Source: Flavobacteriaceae bacterium (GTDB taxonomy: Bacteria; Bacteroidota; Bacteroidia; Flavobacteriales; Flavobacteriaceae). From it: a stretch of DNA of 11,208 nt. Shown here piece by piece: positions 1 through 6,552 of this stretch. The position numbers and the translations under genes are program-made. Each line of letters starts with the position of its first letter. Within the stretch, counting starts at the first letter, position 1. Below the pieces are notes generated by a model. The model made no database searches and had not been told where the DNA came from. It worked only from the letters and a program-made list of their open reading frames with translations. The stretch lies in contig DAOVTC010000017.1 of assembly GCA_030633285.1 (NCBI GenBank), positions 1 through 11,208 on the forward strand, written 5' to 3'.

Positions 1-1239
1 ATGAAATATTGGAAAAAATTAACTCATCAAGAACTTCAAGATAGAATAAACAAAGCACTTCATGAAAATGTTGATTTTGCTAAAGATACTTCTTTAGGCT
101 ACCCTGCGTCAAAATTAGATGATAAAGTTTTTTATAGTGATGCCCCTTTTTTAAAAGATGCTCCTACTTTAAAAACTTATGTTGCAAATCCCAATCACAT
201 TGGGTGTCATACTTATGGAACTTCTGAAAAGGCCTTTAAAGGAACTCAAGAAATTGAGCGTGAGGTGCTCAGAGTTTTAGCAGTTGATTTTTTTAAATTG
301 GAATCTGAACAATTTGATGGTTATATTGCACCTGGTGGTACTGAGGCTAACATTCAAGCCATGTGGGTTTTTAGAAATTATTATGCCAACAATTACAATG
401 CAAAAAATAGTGAAATTGTCATTTTAGCTTCTCAAGATACTCATTACTCTATACCAAAAGGATCTAATATTTTGAATATTGATTTTCTTTCTATTCCAGT
501 TGAATTTGAAAACAGAGAAATTGATGAAACTGCTCTTGAAAATATAGTAAAAAAAGCCGTTTTAAATGGTAAAAAATATTTTATTGTAATTTCAAATATG
601 GCTACAACTATGTTTGGTTCAGTTGATAATCCAGATGTTTATACCAACTTATTAGAAAAATTAAACCTTCCATATAAACTCCACATTGATGGTGCTTATG
701 GTGGATTTGTTTATCCTTTCAGTAATTTGAAATCAGCCATTAATTTTTCAAATCCAAAAATTAGCTCTATAACCATTGATGCACATAAAATGTTGCAGTC
801 ACCTTATGGAACAGGAGTTTATTTATGTAGAAAAGGTCTTATTGAAAATGTATTGACAAAAGAAGCTGAATATGTTGAAGGAATGGATTTGACCCTTTGC
901 GGAAGTAGGTCAGGAGCAAATGCTATTGCAGTATATATGATTTTATTTACTTATGGTCCTTATGGTTGGTATGAAAAAATAAGTATTTTAATGATGCGTA
1001 CCAATTGGTTTTGTAAACAATTAGATCAATTAAATATAAAGTATTTTAGAGAAGAAAACATGAATATCGTTACAATTCATGCCAAATATATTCCGAATGC
1101 TATTGCTTTAAAATATGATTTGGTTCCAGAACATCACAACGGTCAAAATAAATGGTACAAAGTAGTTATAATGGATCATGTTGAAATTGATAATTTAATG
1201 CAATTAATCGATGCATTAAAAAACTCACTTAACGAATAA
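1..1239 (+). CDS. PLP-dependent group II amino-acid decarboxylase
   Basis: This is a 412-residue cytosolic fold-type I PLP enzyme of the group II decarboxylase family (glutamate, aspartate, histidine and aromatic amino-acid decarboxylases). It should remove the alpha-carboxyl group of an amino acid; the substrate cannot be read from the sequence. Visible hallmarks are the phosphate-binding GGTEAN at 112-117, a His at 148 (DTHYS) in the position that stacks on the PLP ring, the HIDGAYGG motif at 228-235 with Asp230 facing the pyridine nitrogen, and DAHKM at 260-264 with Lys263 as the Schiff-base lysine. The length is near complete for the compact members of the family. The ATG falls on the first base of the window; MKYWKKLTHQE resembles the N-terminus of flavobacterial homologues as I remember them, so the gene is probably intact, although an upstream start cannot be excluded. 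It is convergent with lspA, and its last codons lie in a palindrome. It is often annotated simply as a pyridoxal-dependent decarboxylase; aspartate or glutamate decarboxylase are possible alternatives. Confidence 0.88.
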   Translation: MKYWKKLTHQELQDRINKALHENVDFAKDTSLGYPASKLDDKVFYSDAPFLKDAPTLKTYVANPNHIGCHTYGTSEKAFKGTQEIEREVLRVLAVDFFKLESEQFDGYIAPGGTEANIQAMWVFRNYYANNYNAKNSEIVILASQDTHYSIPKGSNILNIDFLSIPVEFENREIDETALENIVKKAVLNGKKYFIVISNMATTMFGSVDNPDVYTNLLEKLNLPYKLHIDGAYGGFVYPFSNLKSAINFSNPKISSITIDAHKMLQSPYGTGVYLCRKGLIENVLTKEAEYVEGMDLTLCGSRSGANAIAVYMILFTYGPYGWYEKISILMMRTNWFCKQLDQLNIKYFREENMNIVTIHAKYIPNAIALKYDLVPEHHNGQNKWYKVVIMDHVEIDNLMQLIDALKNSLNE

Positions 1240-1253
1240 TTAATTATTCGTTA
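1230..1253. terminator. Bidirectional terminator palindrome over two convergent stop codons
   Basis: A perfect 24-base palindrome with 12-base arms and no spacer, starting TAACGAATAATT. It contains the final Asn-Glu-stop codons of the decarboxylase on the plus strand and the final Asn-Glu-stop codons of lspA on the minus strand. Short T runs follow on both strands (after a TCA on plus; after about eight bases on minus, in the 3' end of the decarboxylase), so it could terminate transcription from both sides. The arms are AT-rich and there is no loop spacer, so strength is uncertain. Confidence 0.55.
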
Positions 1254-1912
1254 TCATTTTTAGGAAAAGTTTTTTTATTAAAAACAACAAGTAATCCAAC
1301 TCCCGTGCTTATAGCGGTATCTGCAATATTGAAAACAGGATCAAAAAAGGTTAAGTTTCTATTTTCAAATATTGAAAAATGTTTTCCACCAAAAATTGGC
1401 AACCAATCTGGTAAATTAAAACTCATATTTGGTATCCAATCGGGTAATAAGGTGTCAATCATGGGAAAATAAAGCATATCAACTACTTTTCCATAAAATA
1501 ATGGATTATATCCTCCTTCGGCAGGTAAAAATTCAGCAACTTGATGATAACTATGACTAAAAAATATACCATAAAAAACAGAGTCAATTATATTTCCCAA
1601 AGCACCTGCAAATATTAAAGAAATCGCAACTATTAAAATATTCGATGATTTTTTAATTTTTAAGGCTTCATATAGCCAATACCCAATTCCTACAATTGCA
1701 ACTAAACGAAACAAGGTTAAAAAAAGTTTTCCTGATTTACCACCAAATTCCTTTCCCCAAGCCATTCCATTGTTCTCTAAAAAGTGAATCCGGAACCAAT
1801 CTAAACCAAAAACATTTATTTCTTCACTTAAAACAAAATGTGTTTTAATATAAACTTTACTAATTTGGTCAATTAGTAATACTATAATAATTATGAAAAT
1901 AGCTTTTTTCAA
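1244..1912 (-). CDS. lspA: Lipoprotein signal peptidase (signal peptidase II)
   Basis: Inner-membrane aspartic protease that cuts the signal peptide of prolipoproteins ahead of the lipidated cysteine. The 222 residues show four hydrophobic segments (about 3-20, 63-83, 91-113 and 197-211). The catalytic aspartates are Asp110 in GNIIDS and Asp198 in FNIADTAIS; the conserved ENNGMAWG lies at 46-53. It is longer than the roughly 160-residue proteobacterial enzyme because of an extended periplasmic stretch between the two catalytic motifs (about 115-190), as I remember for Bacteroidota homologues. That insert carries an 11-residue near-repeat, LPDWIP at 156-161 and LPDWLP at 167-172. The start is TTG: there is no in-frame ATG between the upstream stop at 1922-1924 and this codon, and the TM1 asparagine/lysine-rich lead-in begins here. 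It is the last gene of the ileS operon, 28 bases after the preceding gene. Bacteroidota T9SS and gliding machinery includes many lipoproteins that depend on this enzyme. Confidence 0.93.
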   Translation of the reverse strand: MKKAIFIIIIVLLIDQISKVYIKTHFVLSEEINVFGLDWFRIHFLENNGMAWGKEFGGKSGKLFLTLFRLVAIVGIGYWLYEALKIKKSSNILIVAISLIFAGALGNIIDSVFYGIFFSHSYHQVAEFLPAEGGYNPLFYGKVVDMLYFPMIDTLLPDWIPNMSFNLPDWLPIFGGKHFSIFENRNLTFFDPVFNIADTAISTGVGLLVVFNKKTFPKNDNE

Positions 1913-1940
1913 ATTTGTTTTTTAAAATTTTACAATTATA

Positions 1941-2663
1941 CTAAATATTTTTAAATGATTTTAATTGAATATTTGCCTGAATTGCGTTAATATTTAACTC
2001 GTTGATACTTTTGCCAAAAACTCCCTTTATTTGGTTTTTGTTTTGTAATGAATTTTCCAATTGAAAGTTTGAAGAAACAGTCCCTAAATTAGATTTAACA
2101 TTAATTTTTAAGTTATTTATTTGATTACAATAAACATTTCCAACATTTATATGCATATTCACCTTTCCTTTAAAGGAGTCAAGTTTTACAATTCCTTTAT
2201 CCAAACTTAAATTTAAATTTCCATCAAAATTATTAGAATAAAAATTCCCTTGAGTATACGAAATATATGTATTTCTACCTTTTGGAATCTTTATTTGATA
2301 GGAAGTGAAAACTGGTTCAACAACACACAACTTATCAACTTGTAAATTTATATCTTCAATATGATTTTCAATATCTTTTATAAATACTATTCCATTTTTG
2401 TCTACCAAAGTGAAATTTAAAAACTTATTTTTTTCATTCTCTGCAATTACAACTATTTCACCAACATCATCTGTTATAATAATTTCTACCTGATCAATTA
2501 TATTAAATTCTATAATTATTTTTGTTGAATTACTTGTTATTGAATTTGTATAGATTTTTTGTGCATTTAATTTACCAACAAAAAGCAAAAGGATTAAAAA
2601 AATTAATCCTTTTGTTAAAAAATAAATTTTTAAATTTCTAATATTGATGCCTTTTTGCTTCAA
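1941..2663 (-). CDS. Exported beta-rich protein of unknown function (DUF4097/GIN-like)
   Basis: I do not recognise a specific family member. The 240-residue product has a signal peptide: a lysine-containing lead, a hydrophobic core at about 19-30 and a cleavage site after LNA at 34, giving a mature start QKIYTN. The mature part is rich in Asn, Ile, Val and Lys, with short alternating beta-strand-like units between about 140 and 200 (FDGNLNLSLDKGIVKLDSF, then KGKVNMHINVGNVYCNQI). This resembles the stacked-strand DUF4097 or GIN (DUF2807) adhesin-like domains common in Bacteroidota; that match is inference. It has two cysteines in the mature chain. The start is uncertain: the open frame begins with TTG only two codons after a stop, overlapping the end of dksA by 26 bases, and no ATG is present before the signal peptide. 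It sits between dksA and lspA on the same strand, so is probably cotranscribed, but a terminator-like hairpin lies inside its signal-peptide codons and may lower its expression. Confidence 0.72.
   Translation of the reverse strand: MKQKGINIRNLKIYFLTKGLIFLILLLFVGKLNAQKIYTNSITSNSTKIIIEFNIIDQVEIIITDDVGEIVVIAENEKNKFLNFTLVDKNGIVFIKDIENHIEDINLQVDKLCVVEPVFTSYQIKIPKGRNTYISYTQGNFYSNNFDGNLNLSLDKGIVKLDSFKGKVNMHINVGNVYCNQINNLKINVKSNLGTVSSNFQLENSLQNKNQIKGVFGKSINELNINAIQANIQLKSFKNI
2586..2614 (-). terminator. Terminator-like hairpin just after dksA, inside the next coding region
   Basis: A 12-base perfect stem around a 5-base loop: CAAAAGGATTAA pairs with TTAATCCTTTTG. On the minus strand it begins 23 bases after the dksA stop codon, and a CTTTTTG stretch follows the stem. 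It encodes the hydrophobic core of the signal peptide of the next protein. It could be an attenuator that reduces transcription past ileS-dksA, or a chance result of AT-rich hydrophobic codons. Confidence 0.4.
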
Positions 2664-3018
2664 TACTTAAAGTTGCATGTGGGACTAATTTTAAACGCTC
2701 TTTTGGAATTAGATTTCCTGTTACACGACAAATTCCATAAGATTTATTTTCAATTCGCAATAAAGCATTTTTTAAATCACGTATGAATTTCTCTTGACGT
2801 ATTGCCAATTGTACATTTGATTCTTTCGACATGGTTTCTGACCCTTCTTCAAATGCTTTAAAAGTTGGAGAAGTATCCTCAATTCCATTATTACTATCAT
2901 TTTTAAAAGCACTTTCAATTAATGCCAAGTCTTCTTCTGAATGACTAATTTTTTCTTCAATAATTAGTCTAAATTCCTCTAATTCCTTATCGGAATATCT
3001 TGCTTTGTTTTTACTCAT
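2638..3018 (-). CDS. DksA/TraR-family RNA polymerase-binding regulator
   Basis: A 126-residue protein of the DksA/TraR family, which binds in the RNA polymerase secondary channel and, in well-studied members, works with ppGpp to tune transcription initiation, notably of ribosomal RNA operons. The N-terminal about 90 residues are charged and helical, in keeping with the coiled coil. The C-terminal zinc-finger region runs from YGICRVTG (94-101) to VPHATLSIEAK (112-122). Only one cysteine, Cys97, is present, so the four-cysteine zinc site of E. coli DksA is absent; the first CxxC reads CRVT and the second is replaced around VPHAT. The coiled-coil tip motif DxxDxA is not obvious either; DTSPTFKAFEEG (48-59) occupies that region. 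I recall this degenerate form as usual in Bacteroidota. The ATG start lies only three bases beyond the ileS stop codon, so the two genes are almost certainly cotranscribed and perhaps translationally coupled. Its last 26 bases overlap the next gene. Confidence 0.87.
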   Translation of the reverse strand: MSKNKARYSDKELEEFRLIIEEKISHSEEDLALIESAFKNDSNNGIEDTSPTFKAFEEGSETMSKESNVQLAIRQEKFIRDLKNALLRIENKSYGICRVTGNLIPKERLKLVPHATLSIEAKRHQY

Positions 3019-3021
3019 TTT

Positions 3022-6000
3022 TTAAACTTTTTCTAAAAATAGCTCTGTATTTACATCATCAAATACAATACTATTCCCATTAATAATTTCTTCTGTTAAA
3101 ACTAGTTCTTTTGTTAATGTTTCATTTTTAATATATGATGCATTTGATGAAACTGCATTATCAACCACACCATCTTTTTTAATATACAATTTAATTCTAT
3201 CAGTAACTTCTAATCCTTTTTCTTTACGTAAATTTTGAATTCTATTAACCAATTCACGTGCTATTCCTTCATTTCTTAGTTCTTTTGATATAGAAACGTC
3301 TAAAGCTACTGTTAAATTGCCCTGGTTTGTAACTAACCATCCCTCAATGTCTTGAGTTGTTATTTCAATTTCATTTAATAAAATAGTTTCCTGCTTACCA
3401 TTTACATCAACAATTAATGAACCTTCTCTTTCAATTTTAGCTATATCATCATCTGAAAATTTTTGAATAACTGCACTTACAAATCGCATATTTTTACCAA
3501 ACTTTGGTCCGAGAACCTTAAAATTTGGTTTTACATTTTTAATCAAAATTCCCGAAGCATCATTTATCAATTCAATTTCTTTTACATTAACTTCTGAAGT
3601 TATCAAATTTGAAACAGCTTGAATATCTTCTTTATCTTGTTTATCTAAAACAGGAATCATAATTCGTTGCAAAGGCTGACGAACTTTTATCATTTCCTTT
3701 TTTCGCAATGACAAAACCATTGATGAAATGGTTTGAGCCTTTTGCATTTTACGTTCTAATGATTTGTCAATTAAAGATAAATCTTTTTTTGGAAATTCAC
3801 CCAAATGTACTGAACTAAAATTATTTTTAGAAATATTTTTTGTTAAATCTCTATACAAATTATCCATATAAAATGGAGCTATTGGTGAGGCCAATTTTGA
3901 AATAGTTAACAAACATGTATAAAGCGTTTGATAGGCTGAAATTTTATCATGTTGATAGTCTCCTTTCCAAAATCTTCTTCTACTTAATCGAACATACCAA
4001 TTACTTAAATTTTCAGAAACAAAATACTGAATTGCTCTAGCTACCTTAGTAGGTTCATAATCATCATAAAAATTTTCAACATTTTGAATTAATGTATTTA
4101 GCTCTGATAAAACCCATCTATCAATTTCTGGTCTGTCCTTTATAGAAAAATTATTTTCGGAATAATTGAAATTATCAATATTGGCATATAATATAAAAAA
4201 TGAATAGGTGTTATACAAAGTGCCAAAAAATTTTCTACGAACCTCTTCAATACCTTCTATATCAAATTTTAAATTATCCCAAGGATTTGCGTTTGAAATC
4301 ATATACCAACGTAAAGCATCAGGACCATATTTTTCCATTGTTTTAAATGGATCAACGGCATTACCTAAACGTTTTGACATTTTTTTACCTTCTCTGTCTA
4401 AAACTAAACCATTGGAAACTACGTTTTTATAAGATATGGTATCAAAATTCATGGTTGCTATTGCATGTAAGGTATAAAACCAGCCTCTAGTTTGATCAAC
4501 TCCTTCTGCAATAAAATCAGCAGGGAAAAACTTATTATTGTCTATTTTTTCTTTATTTTCAAACGGATAATGCCATTGTGCATAAGGCATCGCTCCAGAA
4601 TCAAACCAAACATCAATTAAATCAGATTCTCTTTTCATCGGATTTCCTGATGCAGAAACTAAAATAATTTGATCAACTATACTTTTATGTAAGTCAATTC
4701 TATCATAATTTTCTTCACTTAAATCACCAACTACAAATTCAGAAAATATATCTTTCTCCATAAATCCTTTAACAATAGATTTTTTCATTTCAGATTTCAA
4801 CTCTTCTACTGAACCTATGATCATTTCTTCTGATCCATCTTCTGTTCTCCATATAGGTAAAGGAGTTCCCCAAAAGCGTGAACGTGATAAATTCCAATCA
4901 TTTGCATTTTTTAACCAGTTACCAAATCTTCCTTCCCCTGTTGATTTAGGTTTCCAGTTAATAGATTGATTTAGTTCATACATTCTATCTCTTTTATCGG
5001 TAACTTTAATAAACCACGAGTCTAATGGGTAATATAAAATAGGTTTATCTGTTCTCCAACAATTCGGATAACTGTGCTTGTATTTTTCTACTTTAAAAGC
5101 TTTATTTTCTTCTTTTAATTTTATAGCAATTTCAACATCAACTGATTTTTCAGGAGCTTTTCCATCATCATAATATTCATTCTTAACGTATTTACCTGCA
5201 TGTTCACTCATATGTTTGGTAAACTTACCTTGCAAATTAACCAATGGAACAGGGTTGTTATTATCGTCTAAAACTAACATTGGAGGTACTTCTGGTTGTG
5301 CCTGTTTTGCTACCATAGCATCATCCGCACCAAAGGTAGGAGCTGTATGAACTATACCTGTACCATCTTCGGTAGTCACAAAATCACCTGCTATTACTCT
5401 AAAAGCATTCTCTGCATTTTGATAAGGTGATGCATAAGGTAATAATTGCTCATATTTTATGTCCAATAAATCTTTTCCTTTATATTCACTTTTAATAAAA
5501 TATGGTATTTGTTTATCTTCCTTTTTAAAGGAATTTAATTCTTCTTCTGATTCAACTTTTACAAATTTCTTACCAAATTGAGCATTGACTAGTGCCTTTG
5601 CCAAAATAACATGAGTAGGTTCAAAAGTGTATTGGTTAAAAGTTTTAACTATAACATAATCTATTTTTTTACCAACAGTTAATGCTGTATTTGAAGGCAA
5701 TGTCCATGGCGTTGTTGTCCATGCTAATAAATATAAATCCCCATTTATTTTTTGTAAAGATTCAGGTAATGAATTTTTAATAGTTTTAAATTGAGCAACT
5801 ACGGTAGTATCTGTAATATCTTGATATGTACCTGGTTGATTTAATTCATGTGAGCTTAACCCTGTACCAGCCTTAGGTGAATAAGGTTGAATCGTATAGC
5901 CTTTGTACAATAAGCCTTTGTTGTAAAGTTGTTTTAACAACCACCAAAGCGTTTCCATATATTTTGATTTGTACGTGATATACGGATCATTCATATCAAC

Positions 6001-6429
6001 CCAGTGACCCATTTTATGAGTAAGGTCTTCCCACACATCTGTATATCTCAATACTGCTTTTTTACAAGCATTATTGTATTCTTCAACGCTTATTTTTTTA
6101 CCAATATCTTCTTTGGTAATACCTAGTTCTTTTTCAACTCCTAACTCAATAGGTAAACCATGAGTATCCCAACCTGCTTTGCGTTTTACTTGAAATCCCT
6201 GCAAGGTTTTATAACGACAAAAAATATCTTTAATCGCCCTACCCATCACATGATGAATACCTGGCAAACCATTAGCTGAAGGTGGTCCCTCAAAAAACAC
6301 AAATTGTTCTTTTCCTTCTCTTGAGTTAATACTTTTTTGGAATATATCGTTTTCTTCCCAAAATAAAAGGGTTTCTTCTGCTATATCAGTTAAACTTAAG
6401 CCTTTATATTCTCTAAATTTTTGACCCAT
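3022..6429 (-). CDS. ileS: Isoleucyl-tRNA synthetase, type 2 (eukaryote-like)
   Basis: Cytosolic class Ia synthetase that attaches isoleucine to tRNA-Ile and hydrolyses mischarged Val-tRNA-Ile. Numbering below counts from an upstream in-frame ATG at 6447 (1141 residues). The ATP-binding signature at 55-66 is PPSANGLPGIHH, with GIHH in place of the usual HIGH. The CP1 editing domain shows TTTPWTLPSN at 244-253 and GTGIVHTAPTFGADD at 362-376. The second signature is KMSKR at 689-693 rather than KMSKS, and the anticodon-binding helical region contains SNWYVRLSRRRFWKGD at 815-830. The length (about 1135-1141 residues against about 940 in E. coli), KMSKR, and the lack of the C-terminal zinc cysteines mark the type 2 form, which tends to be mupirocin-insensitive. 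I prefer the ATG at 6429 (MGQKFREYKG), because homologues begin near this point and the promoter element at 6456-6463 would leave almost no leader for 6447. It is the first gene of the operon with dksA, an exported protein and lspA. Confidence 0.97.
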   Translation of the reverse strand: MGQKFREYKGLSLTDIAEETLLFWEENDIFQKSINSREGKEQFVFFEGPPSANGLPGIHHVMGRAIKDIFCRYKTLQGFQVKRKAGWDTHGLPIELGVEKELGITKEDIGKKISVEEYNNACKKAVLRYTDVWEDLTHKMGHWVDMNDPYITYKSKYMETLWWLLKQLYNKGLLYKGYTIQPYSPKAGTGLSSHELNQPGTYQDITDTTVVAQFKTIKNSLPESLQKINGDLYLLAWTTTPWTLPSNTALTVGKKIDYVIVKTFNQYTFEPTHVILAKALVNAQFGKKFVKVESEEELNSFKKEDKQIPYFIKSEYKGKDLLDIKYEQLLPYASPYQNAENAFRVIAGDFVTTEDGTGIVHTAPTFGADDAMVAKQAQPEVPPMLVLDDNNNPVPLVNLQGKFTKHMSEHAGKYVKNEYYDDGKAPEKSVDVEIAIKLKEENKAFKVEKYKHSYPNCWRTDKPILYYPLDSWFIKVTDKRDRMYELNQSINWKPKSTGEGRFGNWLKNANDWNLSRSRFWGTPLPIWRTEDGSEEMIIGSVEELKSEMKKSIVKGFMEKDIFSEFVVGDLSEENYDRIDLHKSIVDQIILVSASGNPMKRESDLIDVWFDSGAMPYAQWHYPFENKEKIDNNKFFPADFIAEGVDQTRGWFYTLHAIATMNFDTISYKNVVSNGLVLDREGKKMSKRLGNAVDPFKTMEKYGPDALRWYMISNANPWDNLKFDIEGIEEVRRKFFGTLYNTYSFFILYANIDNFNYSENNFSIKDRPEIDRWVLSELNTLIQNVENFYDDYEPTKVARAIQYFVSENLSNWYVRLSRRRFWKGDYQHDKISAYQTLYTCLLTISKLASPIAPFYMDNLYRDLTKNISKNNFSSVHLGEFPKKDLSLIDKSLERKMQKAQTISSMVLSLRKKEMIKVRQPLQRIMIPVLDKQDKEDIQAVSNLITSEVNVKEIELINDASGILIKNVKPNFKVLGPKFGKNMRFVSAVIQKFSDDDIAKIEREGSLIVDVNGKQETILLNEIEITTQDIEGWLVTNQGNLTVALDVSISKELRNEGIARELVNRIQNLRKEKGLEVTDRIKLYIKKDGVVDNAVSSNASYIKNETLTKELVLTEEIINGNSIVFDDVNTELFLEKV

Positions 6430-6455
6430 TTGTCTTGCAAATTCCATTAAGTTTG

Positions 6456-6463
6456 CAAAAATA
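6456..6463 (-). promoter_or_regulatory. Bacteroidota -7 promoter element (TAnnTTTG) for the ileS operon
   Basis: On the minus strand this reads TATTTTTG, an exact match to the Bacteroidota sigma-A -7 consensus TAnnTTTG. Transcription would start about five to eight bases downstream, near 6448-6451, giving a leader of about 20 bases to the ATG at 6429. No convincing -33 TTTG-type element lies at the usual 19-21-base spacing; the nearest TTG is about 28 bases upstream. It lies between the terminator of the preceding OmpA gene and ileS, where a promoter is expected. Confidence 0.55.
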
Positions 6464-6498
6464 CATATTTTCTACCTATTTAAGCTTTGTACAACAAA

Positions 6499-6526
6499 AA
6501 AAGCACTCTAAAAATAGAGTGCTTTT
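6499..6526 (-). terminator. Rho-independent terminator after the second OmpA-family gene
   Basis: A perfect 12-base stem (AAAAGCACTCTA with TAGAGTGCTTTT) around a 4-base A/T loop, followed on the minus strand by further T residues to 6496. It starts 26 bases past the stop codon of the gene ending at 6553 and ends before the ileS promoter element. The A run on the other side also gives a short T tail on the plus strand, but no plus-strand gene enters here. Confidence 0.88.
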
Positions 6527-6552
6527 AATATGGATATTTAATAATATATTGA

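Noticed and set aside
1893..1930. Possible frameshift or lost start codon at the lspA 5' end
   Set aside because: The frame is open with all LspA hallmarks, and TTG in the expected place is a simpler explanation; kept only as a start-codon question.
4208..4432. A plus-strand open frame of 74 codons opposite ileS
   Set aside because: It lies across the KMSKR region of ileS, which is strongly conserved on the other strand; no independent support.
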